Assembly: GCA_900766915.1 (NCBI GenBank)
Contig: CAAFXE010000218.1
Location: forward strand, 1-64,000
Reading direction: 5' to 3'
Source of the DNA: Lachnospiraceae bacterium
Lineage (GTDB): Bacteria; Bacillota; Clostridia; Lachnospirales; Lachnospiraceae
Length of the DNA stretch: 64,000 nt
Shown: positions 42,367 to 52,496 of the stretch, piece after piece
Numbering within the stretch: the first letter of the stretch is position 1
Layout: every line of letters begins with the position of its first letter
Made by a program: the position numbers and the translations under genes
The notes under the pieces: generated by a model
Seen by the model: the letters and a program-made list of their open reading frames with translations, nothing else
Database searches by the model: none
Told to the model about the DNA's origin: nothing

Positions 42367-44913
42367 TTATTCAAATGTATAATGTCCGCTGCCGACTGTC
42401 TGTGCTTCCTTTCCGGAAAGCTTGATCACTGCGGTGGTACCTACCGGTACCTCCACTTCCAGCATAAACTTTTCGTTTTCTTTTTTCCAGTTTACTGCAA
42501 TCTCACCATAGGGTGTTCCTACATTTCCCCTTGCCCATGTAATATCATCGGTCACCACAGGTTCTACCTTAAACTTCTTATATCCCGGCTCGATCATATC
42601 GACTCCTAAGGTTCTGCGATACAGGAAATCTCCTACGGCTCCTGAAGCATAGTGGTTGTAAGAGATCATCATGTCAGTTCCGTCATCACCGATCGGGCAA
42701 TTTCCGTTTTCGTCCAATCCATCCCAACGCTCCCAGATGGTTGTGGCTCCTGATTTTACTTCGTAAAGCCAGGATGGACATACTTCATTTAACAGCATCT
42801 TATATGCCACATCCACATAACCATTATCTGCAAGGACAAATAAAATGTATGGGGTACCCGGAAAGCCTGTTCCGATGCAGTAGTTGCCTTTTTCTACTAA
42901 TTCCACCAGTGCCCTGGCTGCATTTTCTTTTTGTGCACCTTCCAGCATATTGAAATATAATGGAAGCACATAGGCTGTCTGGAACTCTTCTGTTGCATGT
43001 CCGTCTTCCTTCATAAGAATTTTGGAATATGCTTTTGCTGTATTTTTGCTGATTGCAAGGAATTCCTCTGCATCTTTTTCTTTTCCTAAGATACCTGCAA
43101 TCTCAGATAAGATACCGCTTGTATTTGCAAGGCTTGCGGTGGCAGTCCATTTGCTTCTCTTCTGCCATTGGCTCATCTGTGGTACATCCGGAGCTACCCA
43201 GTCTCCAAAATGCAGCACCGACGGGGTGTTCCAAATGTATCTCTGATTTCCGAAAGAGAGAAGTCCTGCCCACCACTTACAGGCCTTGACATATTTTTTC
43301 ATCATTTCATAATTGTCTTTTAAGACCTGTACATCACCATTTGCCTGATACATGGCCCATGGAACAAGGACACTGGCATCTCCCCAGAAATCAATAGCCA
43401 TGACCGGCATGGTTGCCGGGAATCCATAGCCCTGTGACGGGATTGTATTCGGAATACCACCGGTTGGCAGCTGTTCGGCACGCATATCCCTAAGCCACTT
43501 ACTTAAGAAACGGCTTGCGTCAAAGTTATACAAAGCGGTTGGAGCAAAGACTGCGATATCTCCGGTCCATCCCATACGTTCATCCCTCTGTGGGCAGTCG
43601 GTTGGAATTTCCACAAAATTAGATTTTGCTCCCCAGCAGATGTTTTCCTGCAGGCGGTTGATTCTTTCATCGGAGCAGAAGAACTGTCCGTTTTCTTCCA
43701 CATCAGAGTACAGGGCAATACCGGTAATTTCCACATCACTGGCAGCAATTCCCTTCACACTGATATAACGAAAGCCCATGTAGGTAAATAATGGAGAAAA
43801 TTCCTGTACACCATCCTTGCAGGTATAAGTAAGGGTTGCTTTTGCAGTTCTTAAGAAATCGGTATTTAAAGATCCGTTGGGTTTTAATATTTCCGCATGG
43901 CGGACAACAATCTGCTGTCCTACTTTAGCATTTTTGATGTTGAGTTTTACCACGCCTGCAAAATTCTGACCGAAATCATAGACATCTTCTCCATCCACTG
44001 TCTGAAGGAAGGTAGCTTCCAATGTTTCATGCCCACGAACCGGACTTCCATAGCTTACTTCCATTTTCGGATGGATCTTCACCTTTTCTTCGCAGGCAGC
44101 ATGCCAGCTCATCGTTTCATTGGTAATTCTTGCATCATAGATTTCCCCATCATATAAATCAGCCATTCTGATGGGACCATCCATGCTGACTGACCAGGAA
44201 ATATCTGTACTCACGATCTCTTTTGTGCCATCCTCATATTCCAGATGCAATTCCAAGAGGAGAGCCTGTCTGTCAGCAGTCACTCTGTTTTGTCTTGTAA
44301 ACACAAAAGATCCTACTGCCCATCCACCAGTCACCGGAACACAAATTTCATTGTCACCATTCACCAGAAAACCGGCCGCATCATATACCTGATACTGCAG
44401 GTTGTTTTTATAAGAAGTAAAGCCCGGAGCAAAATAATCCTTTGAAATGTTCTGATCGTTGATAAAAACCTGATACATTCCCAGCGCTGTACTGTAAATA
44501 CGTGCACTTTTTACCGGTTTTTCAATAGAAACTTTCTTTCTGAATGTCATTGGTATGGGAGAGACTTTCTTCTCCTTGAACACATAGCTGCCGTCCGTGA
44601 TCCATTTTGCCTGCCATGGGTCGTCGAGCTTCCCTGTTTCAAAGTCAAGCGTTGCCTCTGCCTTTTCCCCATGATGATCTTCTACGGTAAGCTTTGCGAT
44701 ATAGGTTGTGTATGGCTGAAGCTTCGCTCCTTCATATACTATCCCTGTCTGCTCTGTGGTCTTTGTACTCCAGCCATTGACTGTGAGGGCTGCACTTTTC
44801 ACCTCAGTATCGTTTAAGTCACTGGTCACTGCATAGGAAAAACGTGGATTTTTACAATCCGTTATGACTCCTTCCTTTAAGTTTTCGCATGTAAAATTAC
44901 TTATTATAAGCAT
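42367..44913 (-). CDS. GH78 alpha-L-rhamnosidase
   Basis: This is an 848-residue enzyme with no signal peptide, so it is cytoplasmic. The order is the N-terminal Bac_rhamnosid_N-type beta domains (about 1-330), the (alpha/alpha)6 barrel (about 400-740) and a C-terminal beta domain. The signature DERMGWTGD holds the expected acid Glu445 and Asp452. It releases terminal rhamnose from plant glycosides or polysaccharides. AAGGGGAG lies upstream. It follows the GH2 gene by 81 bases on the same strand and may be co-expressed with it. Confidence 0.92.
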   Translation of the reverse strand: MLIISNFTCENLKEGVITDCKNPRFSYAVTSDLNDTEVKSAALTVNGWSTKTTEQTGIVYEGAKLQPYTTYIAKLTVEDHHGEKAEATLDFETGKLDDPWQAKWITDGSYVFKEKKVSPIPMTFRKKVSIEKPVKSARIYSTALGMYQVFINDQNISKDYFAPGFTSYKNNLQYQVYDAAGFLVNGDNEICVPVTGGWAVGSFVFTRQNRVTADRQALLLELHLEYEDGTKEIVSTDISWSVSMDGPIRMADLYDGEIYDARITNETMSWHAACEEKVKIHPKMEVSYGSPVRGHETLEATFLQTVDGEDVYDFGQNFAGVVKLNIKNAKVGQQIVVRHAEILKPNGSLNTDFLRTAKATLTYTCKDGVQEFSPLFTYMGFRYISVKGIAASDVEITGIALYSDVEENGQFFCSDERINRLQENICWGAKSNFVEIPTDCPQRDERMGWTGDIAVFAPTALYNFDASRFLSKWLRDMRAEQLPTGGIPNTIPSQGYGFPATMPVMAIDFWGDASVLVPWAMYQANGDVQVLKDNYEMMKKYVKACKWWAGLLSFGNQRYIWNTPSVLHFGDWVAPDVPQMSQWQKRSKWTATASLANTSGILSEIAGILGKEKDAEEFLAISKNTAKAYSKILMKEDGHATEEFQTAYVLPLYFNMLEGAQKENAARALVELVEKGNYCIGTGFPGTPYILFVLADNGYVDVAYKMLLNEVCPSWLYEVKSGATTIWERWDGLDENGNCPIGDDGTDMMISYNHYASGAVGDFLYRRTLGVDMIEPGYKKFKVEPVVTDDITWARGNVGTPYGEIAVNWKKENEKFMLEVEVPVGTTAVIKLSGKEAQTVGSGHYTFE

Positions 44914-44994
44914 CTGTAACTCCCCTTTATGTTTTCATTCATCAAGTGTATTGTTCTGTACATTCCAGATACAATGGCTACAAAATAGTTACCT

Positions 44995-47958
44995 TTAACA
45001 TTCTTTTTCCCAACGGATCAAGAATTTCAATTCATAATCATGATTTACCGGATAACAGAACTCTTTCGCTGTGACCGGACCGCAGCTTCCGGTTCCAATG
45101 CCCATCTGGAAGGCATTGATAGTCACATAGGTTCCTGTTACCTTCTCATCTTCCCGGTGTTTCATGGAAATGAGTTCCCTGTCGGTGTAAGGCTTCACAG
45201 ACAGCTCAAACTTTTTATCTATAGCTTCAAAAGTAACTCTGTTCTTTCCGTTACTTACAGTCACCTCACTGCAGTCACAACGGTTGCCGCTCTCCTGTGG
45301 CCTGATATTTGGCTCTATCATATCTGCCACCTTGCAGCCGACTGCATCGATGGGCCACTGCTCCTTCATGTCGCAATAGCTTTCTCCGATTCGTCCCACG
45401 TATTCCACCTGATCATAGGATGGATGCAGGCAGAAGGTCTTGCCAAATCTAGGCACCCTTCCTTTTCCTCTGACACAGTGAAGCTTACTGCTTACAAGAA
45501 TTCCATTGGTACATTCTGTATAAGTATCGGTACACAGGAATTTTTTACCGGCTGTCAGGATCTCCGTCTGAACCTCCAGACTATGCTCCTTCCACTCTAC
45601 GTTTACCACTTTTTCCTTCTGATCATAAAAGGCTTCCATGGTATTTCTCATCATGACATCTGCATCATTATCGGTAGCCGCACGGAACAAAATTGTTCCC
45701 GGATTTCCGGTGCACATGGTTTCTCCATCCAATGCAAAGGTTACTTTGCCATCCAATAAGGAAATGTGACTGCGTTTCACCGGTTCCCCTGCTGCTTCTT
45801 CCGCTGATGGCATTCTCTCTTCTAATAAAAACTGCTCTGTAGCAACCACACTTTCATCTCTCGTATCAATGATGTCAATGGTCAATATGAGATCATTGGA
45901 AGATTCATTGGAAGCATCCGTCTCTTCCGGAATAATTTCCATTTGCACCTTTTTAAGTGGTCCTGCTGTTGGAATCACAGTTGCACGACCGCCATCACTC
46001 CAACGGCAATTCAGACGATATCTGCTTCCCTCTGAAAATCCTGTGGTATTAAAGATCTCATAGGTATTACCCTCCACATGGGTAATACGGATTGGGCGAT
46101 AAGTATGCTTTACAATATAAGCTCCGGTAGAAGGCTTTCGATCCGGATAAAAGATTCCGTCCACGCAGAAGTTCCCGTCGTGCTCCCATTCCCCATGGTC
46201 ACCGCCATAGGTATAGGAACCATTTTCATGAAGCACTGCATGGTCTACCATCTCCCATACGCAGCCTCCCATGAGGTTTCCATGGGAGTAGATTTCCTTC
46301 CAGTAGCTTTCTATATTTCCCGGTCCTACGCCCATGGCATGGGCATACTCGCACAGGAAGTAAGGTCTGTCATTAAGTTCTCTTACTTTGCAGGTCTTTT
46401 CTCCCACTTCGTGAACTCTCTCTACCGATGGATACATCTGACTGCCCACATCGTAGGCCTTTCGTCTAGAATGAATGACACTCTCATAATGTACCGGAAT
46501 GTCTGTATGTTTCTTTAAATATTCGTATTCTTTATCTGTGTTATAATAACCGCCGGCCTCATTTCCAAGACTCCATAACACCACGGAAGTATGGAGCTTG
46601 TCTCTTTGATACATCCGGCTGACACGGTCTACAAAATGGCTCTGCCATTTTGGATCATGACTGATACGGTTATAGCTTGGAGGCAGTGTCTGGGAAAAGG
46701 TTCCGTGAGTCTCAAGATCCGTCTCATCTACCACATAGATTCCATATCTGTCACACAGCTCCAAAAGATACGGATCCGGTGGATAATGGGACATTCGCAT
46801 GGTATCAATGTTAAATTCCTTGCAAAGCTTCACATCCATTTCCAGCTCCTCCGGTGTCATGGTAAAGCCGTTGGTGCAGCTGGTATCATGATGATTGACT
46901 CCATGGAATTTGATAGCACGTCCGTTGACCTTAAATACGGTTTCTTCAATGCGTACCTCCTTGAACCCTGCTTTTACTTTTACACAGACTGTGGAGGTCT
47001 CATAATACACATCATAAAGAATCGGATCTTCTGCGTTCCATTCCTGCACCTGCAGATTTTCAAATACTACTGTCGCTTCCCCGTCCTTCGACTGTACTGT
47101 CATAGTTTTTGAAACACCATGTCCCTGAATCGTAAAGGTGACAGGGGTATCCTGATAAACAACCGCTTTCAGTGATGCCTGATAGCCTTTGTTTGTCTTT
47201 TTTGTCTGAAAGTCAATGTCGAAAAAGTCTTCCGGATCGCTGACCCTGAGAAGCACATCCCGGAAAATTCCGTTGTTACGGAACATATCCTGTGCCTCCA
47301 GATAAGTTCCGGTACACCAACGGTGTACCACCACCAGAAGTTCATTGCTTCCTTTTTTGATGTATTTTGAAATATCAAATTCTGCTGTGTTGTGGCTTCC
47401 TTCGGAATATCCCGCAAACTCTCCATTGACATACACATCCGCACAGCTTGCCACTCCCAGGAAAGAAAGCACATAATTTTTCTGTTCGTCTGCCACTTCA
47501 AAGTCACGGCGGTAGACGCCTACAAAGTTATATTCCTCCTCCGGTATCTGGAAACGGGGTTTTATCTTATAGTCACTTCCCATCCAGGAAAACACTTTTC
47601 CTACCTTATCCAAAGCAGGAATCTTTGGAGGATTATAAGGGAACTGATATCGTGTATTTACATAGAAAGGCCTGTCGTAGCCCCGAAACTGCCAGCAGGA
47701 CGGCACATCGATTGTATCGAAGGATACTTCCTCTGTTTCCAGTCTCCGTGGCAAATCTTTTGGATTCGCATAAAATTTAAAATCCCACTGTCCATTGAGG
47801 CAGACTACCTTGTCTGAAGCATAACGCTTCTCTCGATCGCTGACCTCGTCCGCAGCCTTGCGGGAGGAAAAGGGGATAAAATAGCTGCGGGGAGCCAGCT
47901 TGTTAATTTCAAATATATGAAAGGTATGGTAATTGGTTGTATTGATCTGATATTTCAT
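44995..47958 (-). CDS. GH2 beta-galactosidase (LacZ-like)
   Basis: This is a 987-residue cytoplasmic enzyme with the five-domain LacZ layout: sugar-binding jelly roll (PYNPPKIPALDKVG), two immunoglobulin-like domains, a TIM barrel and the beta-galactosidase small-chain domain at the C-terminus. The catalytic residues are Glu467 (SLGNEAGG, acid/base) and Glu537 (FLCEYAHAM, nucleophile). The start at 47958 has GAGGTAAG upstream; earlier codons lack one. Divergent galactoside specificity is possible. It heads the GH2-GH78 pair. Confidence 0.93.
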   Translation of the reverse strand: MKYQINTTNYHTFHIFEINKLAPRSYFIPFSSRKAADEVSDREKRYASDKVVCLNGQWDFKFYANPKDLPRRLETEEVSFDTIDVPSCWQFRGYDRPFYVNTRYQFPYNPPKIPALDKVGKVFSWMGSDYKIKPRFQIPEEEYNFVGVYRRDFEVADEQKNYVLSFLGVASCADVYVNGEFAGYSEGSHNTAEFDISKYIKKGSNELLVVVHRWCTGTYLEAQDMFRNNGIFRDVLLRVSDPEDFFDIDFQTKKTNKGYQASLKAVVYQDTPVTFTIQGHGVSKTMTVQSKDGEATVVFENLQVQEWNAEDPILYDVYYETSTVCVKVKAGFKEVRIEETVFKVNGRAIKFHGVNHHDTSCTNGFTMTPEELEMDVKLCKEFNIDTMRMSHYPPDPYLLELCDRYGIYVVDETDLETHGTFSQTLPPSYNRISHDPKWQSHFVDRVSRMYQRDKLHTSVVLWSLGNEAGGYYNTDKEYEYLKKHTDIPVHYESVIHSRRKAYDVGSQMYPSVERVHEVGEKTCKVRELNDRPYFLCEYAHAMGVGPGNIESYWKEIYSHGNLMGGCVWEMVDHAVLHENGSYTYGGDHGEWEHDGNFCVDGIFYPDRKPSTGAYIVKHTYRPIRITHVEGNTYEIFNTTGFSEGSRYRLNCRWSDGGRATVIPTAGPLKKVQMEIIPEETDASNESSNDLILTIDIIDTRDESVVATEQFLLEERMPSAEEAAGEPVKRSHISLLDGKVTFALDGETMCTGNPGTILFRAATDNDADVMMRNTMEAFYDQKEKVVNVEWKEHSLEVQTEILTAGKKFLCTDTYTECTNGILVSSKLHCVRGKGRVPRFGKTFCLHPSYDQVEYVGRIGESYCDMKEQWPIDAVGCKVADMIEPNIRPQESGNRCDCSEVTVSNGKNRVTFEAIDKKFELSVKPYTDRELISMKHREDEKVTGTYVTINAFQMGIGTGSCGPVTAKEFCYPVNHDYELKFLIRWEKEC

Positions 47959-48063
47959 AGTTCTTACCTCATCAAAAAATCTAATGTTGAATCTATTCAG
48001 CTGCAAAATAACTTAACAATAAATTAACACAAAAAAAGGAAAATTCTTATTTTTTCCGCAAAA

Positions 48064-48081
48064 TACGAATATTTCTTCGTA
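48064..48081. promoter_or_regulatory. Inverted repeat upstream of the GH2 gene
   Basis: TACGAA and TTCGTA are separated by six bases, about 105 bases upstream of the GH2 start. It is a candidate operator for a local sugar regulator, though none is encoded nearby except the two-component system. Confidence 0.35.
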
Positions 48082-48104
48082 AGATGCTTTATTTTTCCCT
48101 ACAC

Positions 48105-48152
48105 AAAAAAAGAAGAAGCTCTATTCTTTCACAAATAATACTTCTTACTTTT
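48105..48152 (-). terminator. Probable terminator after the sensor kinase
   Basis: On the minus strand AAGAAG and CTTCTT are followed by CTTTTTTT. The stem is short and the loop long (about 22 bases), so this is moderate evidence. Confidence 0.45.
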
Positions 48153-48183
48153 TTCTTTGGAATATTGGAATTCATTCTCTTTT

Positions 48184-49482
48184 TTATATATTTTTAGGGA
48201 CTGGAATCAAAATCCTCACCTCAAACCACTGTTCCTTCATTTCCATATTAATGGAGCCGTCATATTTTTTGACAATACTCCTCATACTCTTGACCCCAAA
48301 TCCATGGTAGCGTTTATCATTTTTGCTTGTCTTCGGAATCCCGTTTTCAAACTCCACCTGCTCCGTACAATAATTTTCGATACGGATCCGAAGGAAATCC
48401 TTTTGTCGCACCAGCGTCAGATAGATGAGTCTCTTTTCCGGATCCTCAATCTTTTTCTCGCATTCAATGGCATTATCCAGGGCATTTCCAAACAGTGCAC
48501 TGATGTCCATTTTATCCATAAAATCCAGTGCCGTACCGTCGGCCACCGTATTTAGCTTGATCCCATGGCTCTGACAGTAAATACTTTTACTGGTAAGTAT
48601 CGCATCCAAAATGCGATTTCCTGTTTTGTTCAAAGTTTCAAAAACTTCAATCTCATTTTGCATCTGCTCTAAAAATTCCATCCCCTCCTGGGAATCAAAT
48701 TCCACACGGAGCATTTCTATCTGATGCTTCAGATCATGATATTTCTGATTGACAATATCCATACTCTGCTGGGAAATCTTATAATTGTTGTACTGCATCT
48801 GCATAATGTTCTGCAGATTTTCCATTTCCAGTCGTGCCTGCACCTCACTGGCCATCACATGATAAGCAATCAGAATGGCAATTCCTCCGATATCCACCCA
48901 GGTATGGATATTAAAGATCTGTGACGGAATATTGACCGTAAAGGGCGTTTCAATAGATACATAGCTTAGGTTGCTCATACAGAAGATTACAAATGCAATG
49001 GCACACACGCTGATAATCTCCTTCCTTGTAAGCTCCAGCTCCAGATCACGTTTGTGTACCTTTTTCTCTATCCAGTAAAGACACAGAAAAATCAGCATGT
49101 AGAGCCCAAGTGCCAGAAGTAATCGAAGACCAAAATCAAGGCTTCCGTACTCTCTCAAATAATACACTATCTGCCACTCTATGGAAGCAGTGCCTTCTCC
49201 CATGATAAATGCCTGTGCGGTGTAATATATCGCTGTACCTGCCTTCAGCCCAAACCCATAAGAAAACAGCCCGAAGATCAACAGGATCGTCAAAGCCATA
49301 CATGGCCAGAAAAACAACTGCGGAATCCCATCAGAAACGATCATCCAGATAATAAGGAGTGCTGGGAAAACAATTGCGCTTCCCTTTCGTTCTATATCCC
49401 GCCAGGATGACTTTATGCAAAAAAACAACAAAAAGCTACACAGCACATAAGATACCGCATAGACATAGCCCGGCGGGTTCAT
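48184..49482 (-). CDS. GHKL sensor histidine kinase (AgrC/VirS type)
   Basis: This is a 432-residue kinase with about six membrane helices in residues 5-220, a coiled linker, then HDLKHQ with the phospho-acceptor His249. A GHKL ATPase domain follows (FGNALDNAIEC for the N box, HGFGVKSMRSIVKKYDG for the G box). The layout matches peptide-sensing kinases. It overlaps the LytTR regulator by four bases. The signal is unknown and no autoinducer peptide gene was recognised nearby. Confidence 0.9.
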   Translation of the reverse strand: MNPPGYVYAVSYVLCSFLLFFCIKSSWRDIERKGSAIVFPALLIIWMIVSDGIPQLFFWPCMALTILLIFGLFSYGFGLKAGTAIYYTAQAFIMGEGTASIEWQIVYYLREYGSLDFGLRLLLALGLYMLIFLCLYWIEKKVHKRDLELELTRKEIISVCAIAFVIFCMSNLSYVSIETPFTVNIPSQIFNIHTWVDIGGIAILIAYHVMASEVQARLEMENLQNIMQMQYNNYKISQQSMDIVNQKYHDLKHQIEMLRVEFDSQEGMEFLEQMQNEIEVFETLNKTGNRILDAILTSKSIYCQSHGIKLNTVADGTALDFMDKMDISALFGNALDNAIECEKKIEDPEKRLIYLTLVRQKDFLRIRIENYCTEQVEFENGIPKTSKNDKRYHGFGVKSMRSIVKKYDGSINMEMKEQWFEVRILIPVPKNI

Positions 49483-50189
49483 TTGCTCACCTCATTCATG
49501 TAATCATTGAGACTGTTTAAAAAACTTTTTTTCAGCGTTCTGCTGATACGGATATATTCTCCCGCCACAATGGCATCGTTATCCTGGATTCCTTCTACAT
49601 GTTCTAAATTCACCAGATATCCTTTGCTGCATCGGAAGAACCCATGTCCTTCCAGACTCTGTTCCACATCCTTTAGGGCACCCTTTGTCTGAAGTGTCCC
49701 GTCCAATGTGTGATAGATCAGGTCATGATCAAAAACCTCGATATAGCAGATCCTGGAAACATCCATTCTGCGCATACCGCCCTTCATAGGGATCATCACA
49801 TATTTTCTAGTTCGTTTTTCCATACGGGAAATGGCTTTTGCGATTCTCTGGGAAAAGGCAAAATAGGATAATGGCTTTAATACATAGTCCAACGCTTCCA
49901 CCTTGTACCCACTGGTGGCATAGCCCGGCATATTCGTAATAAAGATAATGACCACTTCCTCATCCAGCTTCCTGATCTTTTCCGCTGCCGTCATGCCGTC
50001 CATAAACTGCATTTCGATATCCATCAGGATAATGTCATAATCTCCTGTATAATCCTCTACAATATCCTCCCCATCCTGAAAAAACTTTACCCTAAGCTTC
50101 GTTCCGCTCTCTTTCTCATATTGGTTCAGATATTCTTCCAGTGTTTTTCTGTAAACACTGTCATCCTCCACAACAGCAATCCTTATCAT
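49479..50189 (-). CDS. LytTR-family response regulator
   Basis: This is a 236-residue regulator with an N-terminal receiver domain (VVEDD acidic pocket, phospho-acceptor Asp57 in ILMDIEMQ, conserved FITNMPGY) and a C-terminal LytTR DNA-binding domain (about 135-230; YIEVFDHDLIYHTLDG, FFRCSKGYLVNLEHVEGI). AAGGAGGGAG lies upstream. It is translated with the kinase that follows it. Targets are probably outside the window or the nearby glycosidase genes; neither is shown. Confidence 0.92.
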   Translation of the reverse strand: MIRIAVVEDDSVYRKTLEEYLNQYEKESGTKLRVKFFQDGEDIVEDYTGDYDIILMDIEMQFMDGMTAAEKIRKLDEEVVIIFITNMPGYATSGYKVEALDYVLKPLSYFAFSQRIAKAISRMEKRTRKYVMIPMKGGMRRMDVSRICYIEVFDHDLIYHTLDGTLQTKGALKDVEQSLEGHGFFRCSKGYLVNLEHVEGIQDNDAIVAGEYIRISRTLKKSFLNSLNDYMNEVSK

Positions 50190-50266
50190 AGGTACTCCCT
50201 CCTTGGCAGCTTATATGCCCTTGATTTTCCTACGAAAACCCTCTTGTAATCATCGTTTCTGCACAG

Positions 50267-50677
50267 TTACTCTGATTGAATATAATATTTCTTCACATTG
50301 TCCCGTAACTGTTCAAACAATGGACAATAAATATTGATGATATCCTCAAATTTTTCCTTCGCTAACGTTCCGTCATAATCATGTGCAAGCAAATTTCTGG
50401 CTTTCAGCATCTGCATCCACTGATCATCATTGATGATCCTATTCATAAATGCCTGCTGCAATGTCTCCCTGGGAGAACCAACCGAAAAATCCAGAATCTC
50501 AAGTTTCTTGATCAAGATATCTTTCATCACTTTCCATGCAATGTCGAAGGTCAGATTGTAATTCATGATCGTACCTTCCAATACAAAATCTGCATCCGGA
50601 TCAGCATTCTTACTCTTCTTCAGAGTATCCAGGCATTTGCAAAATGTTTGATATCGGTTAATATATTTGCTTTCCAT
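50267..50677 (-). CDS. HEPN-domain toxin of an MNT/HEPN pair (HI0074 type)
   Basis: This is a 136-residue, all-helical protein. The Rx4H motif of HEPN ribonucleases is present in KARNLLAHDYDG. NYNLTFDIAWKVMKDILI and GSPRETLQQAF are typical of the nucleotidyltransferase substrate-binding (HI0074) family. The start at 50677 lies inside the end of the MNT gene (20-base overlap). In known pairs the HEPN protein is the toxic RNase and the MNT partner silences it by nucleotide transfer. Confidence 0.88.
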   Translation of the reverse strand: MESKYINRYQTFCKCLDTLKKSKNADPDADFVLEGTIMNYNLTFDIAWKVMKDILIKKLEILDFSVGSPRETLQQAFMNRIINDDQWMQMLKARNLLAHDYDGTLAKEKFEDIINIYCPLFEQLRDNVKKYYIQSE

Positions 50678-50939
50678 ACTTATGAATATCCTCCAACAAA
50701 AACTCGTTATGAATACTGTCGTAATCAAAAATATCTATTTTACGAAGTGTTTCGATCTGTTCTAAATCTTCTTCCAGCTTTAACAGATCTTCACACCCAT
50801 ATACAACAAAATCTATATCGCTTGTGGGACCCGCTGTGCCTGTAGCAAAGGAGCCAAATAAATCCAGTCGTTTTACTCTATTCTTTTTACAAATCTCTGC
50901 TACCTTTTCGATTAATTCAGGTATTGGCATTGTGTGCAT
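50658..50939 (-). CDS. MNT-domain nucleotidyltransferase (antitoxin of HEPN pair)
   Basis: This is a 93-residue minimal nucleotidyltransferase. The active-site motif GSFATGTAGPTSDIDF (GSx10DxD) is complete. The third acid is probably in KIDIFDYD. The start at 50939 has GGGGGAAG upstream; longer frames run through the operator hairpin and are unlikely. The product likely AMPylates and blocks the HEPN toxin. The promoter and a 16-base inverted repeat lie directly upstream. Confidence 0.88.
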   Translation of the reverse strand: MHTMPIPELIEKVAEICKKNRVKRLDLFGSFATGTAGPTSDIDFVVYGCEDLLKLEEDLEQIETLRKIDIFDYDSIHNEFLLEDIHKYGKQIY

Positions 50940-50954
50940 GTTCTTCCCCCAACA

Positions 50955-51008
50955 AAAATCGGCTATACTAGTTGAATTTAGTATAGCCGATTTTCTTTCA
51001 AAAGACAA
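50955..51008 (-). promoter_or_regulatory. Promoter with 16-base inverted repeat (operator) of the MNT/HEPN pair
   Basis: On the minus strand TTGTCT (51003-51008) and TATACT (50980-50985) are 17 bases apart. A perfect inverted repeat with 16-base arms (50955-50970 and 50979-50994) covers the -10 box and the expected start of transcription. This is the classical place for an autoregulatory operator. The same hairpin followed by TTTT could also end transcription from upstream. Confidence 0.7.
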
Positions 51009-51054
51009 TTCTGTCAGCAAATTTAACGCTCATAATTGCTCCCACAATTACCGG
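50998..51054 (-). pseudogene. C-terminal remnant of an XRE-membrane regulator
   Basis: The frame reads VIVGAIMSVKFADRIVF and then stops. It matches VVVGAIMTSKYADRIVEW at the end of the intact regulator encoded at 56673-57185. It starts directly after the MATE stop codon and now carries the -35 box of the MNT/HEPN promoter. A second, similar remnant lies at 56252-56341. Confidence 0.7.
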
Positions 51055-51056
51055 AT

Positions 51057-52406
51057 TTATATAGAAGCCTCCAGACTTTGCATCCAGTGTCTCCTTCGAA
51101 ACACAAGGAGGGAAATGCCAAACCGCACACATTCCTCCAGCGATAATATAAAATAGACGTAAGGGATTGACAGTTTAAAAACAAAAGCAGACAGTAACCC
51201 CAGCGGAACCCCAAATCCCCAGGTTCCGATCATGTCAATGGCCATGACATATTTTGTCTTTCCGCCGCTTCGTATGATACCGCCACCCAGAATCATATTC
51301 AGTACCTTAAATGGTGCAACCAGGGCATAAGCATATAAAATCTGCGTGGTAAGCTGCTTTACAGTATCCTCCACTTGATAAATTTCCACATAAACGGAAG
51401 CTGTTAAAACGATGACGACGGACAGCACAACAGAGCCAATCATGCCATACACAAGCAGCTTTTTTGATGCCTCATATGCCTCATCATATTCCCGGTTTCC
51501 TAATTTCTTTCCGATGATCACGCCCGCTGCCTGAGACAAACCGCACAGTGCACCAATCATCAGTCCCTGGATGGGGTTGATCAATGTCATCGCCGCAGTG
51601 GACTCTGTTCCCATGTGTCCGTAAATTCCGGCATAAACATTTTCCCCAAGACTCCACACAACTTCACACACAAGAATCGGAAGCAGCATGGCCAGATATT
51701 GTTTCCAGTGAAATGTGCCGGCTGATTTTTCTTTTGGGAATGACTTTCCAAACCGTAAATCCTTCCCTTTCATCATCCACAGCATCAGCAGCAGATTGAC
51801 CCATTGGGACACCACTGTGGCAATGGCAGCACCCTTTGCACCCATAGGGGAAAATCCGCATTTTCCAAAGATGAGTATGTAATTTAATCCTGTGTTTAAA
51901 ACTGCAGATGCAATACTGGCATATAGCGGAAGCTTTGCTTTTTCCATACAGCGAAGCAGGGTAGAAACAAGTGTCGCCCCGGCCATGGGAAGAAAGGTTC
52001 CTGTAATGATCAGAAGATAGCCTGCCGCTGCCTGTTCGGTTTTTGGATCCGTTGTATAAAGCCCCATAATCTGCCCCGGAAACAGCATACAGAAAACAGA
52101 GAATAAAGCTGCGACTCCAAATGCAATCCAAAGATTCAGATAAAAGCTCCTTTTGACCTCCTGCCTGTTTTCCTGACCCAAATACTGGGAGATCATAATG
52201 CCTGCAACCGCACCCACAGCAGATACCACTACGGAATAAATGGATGCAAACTTTCCTGCCAGTCCCACGCCTGCTACACTGACACTGCCCAGCTGTCCGA
52301 TCATGATCTGATCCACAATGCTAAAGGATGCCTGCAGCATGGATTGCAGTGCCACAGGAATTGCCAAAGCACATACCGAATGAAAAAACGTATTTTTATG
52401 TTTCAT
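51057..52406 (-). CDS. MATE-family multidrug efflux transporter
   Basis: This is a 449-residue membrane protein with 12 helices in two similar halves. The N-terminus ALAIPVALQSMLQASFSIVD and MIGQLGSVSVAGVGLA are standard for the family, and the second half repeats this with NPIQGLMIGALCGLSQAAG. It exports cationic compounds using a sodium or proton gradient. The start at 52406 has TTTGGAGG upstream. The last 20 codons recur as a decayed copy at 56351-56430. Confidence 0.93.
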   Translation of the reverse strand: MKHKNTFFHSVCALAIPVALQSMLQASFSIVDQIMIGQLGSVSVAGVGLAGKFASIYSVVVSAVGAVAGIMISQYLGQENRQEVKRSFYLNLWIAFGVAALFSVFCMLFPGQIMGLYTTDPKTEQAAAGYLLIITGTFLPMAGATLVSTLLRCMEKAKLPLYASIASAVLNTGLNYILIFGKCGFSPMGAKGAAIATVVSQWVNLLLMLWMMKGKDLRFGKSFPKEKSAGTFHWKQYLAMLLPILVCEVVWSLGENVYAGIYGHMGTESTAAMTLINPIQGLMIGALCGLSQAAGVIIGKKLGNREYDEAYEASKKLLVYGMIGSVVLSVVIVLTASVYVEIYQVEDTVKQLTTQILYAYALVAPFKVLNMILGGGIIRSGGKTKYVMAIDMIGTWGFGVPLGLLSAFVFKLSIPYVYFILSLEECVRFGISLLVFRRRHWMQSLEASI

Positions 52407-52496
52407 GGATATGCCTCCAAAGGATATATTTTTCTTTATTATATGGATAATCACATCTATACGCAAAGGTTAAACGCATAACCCAAAACAAAATAA

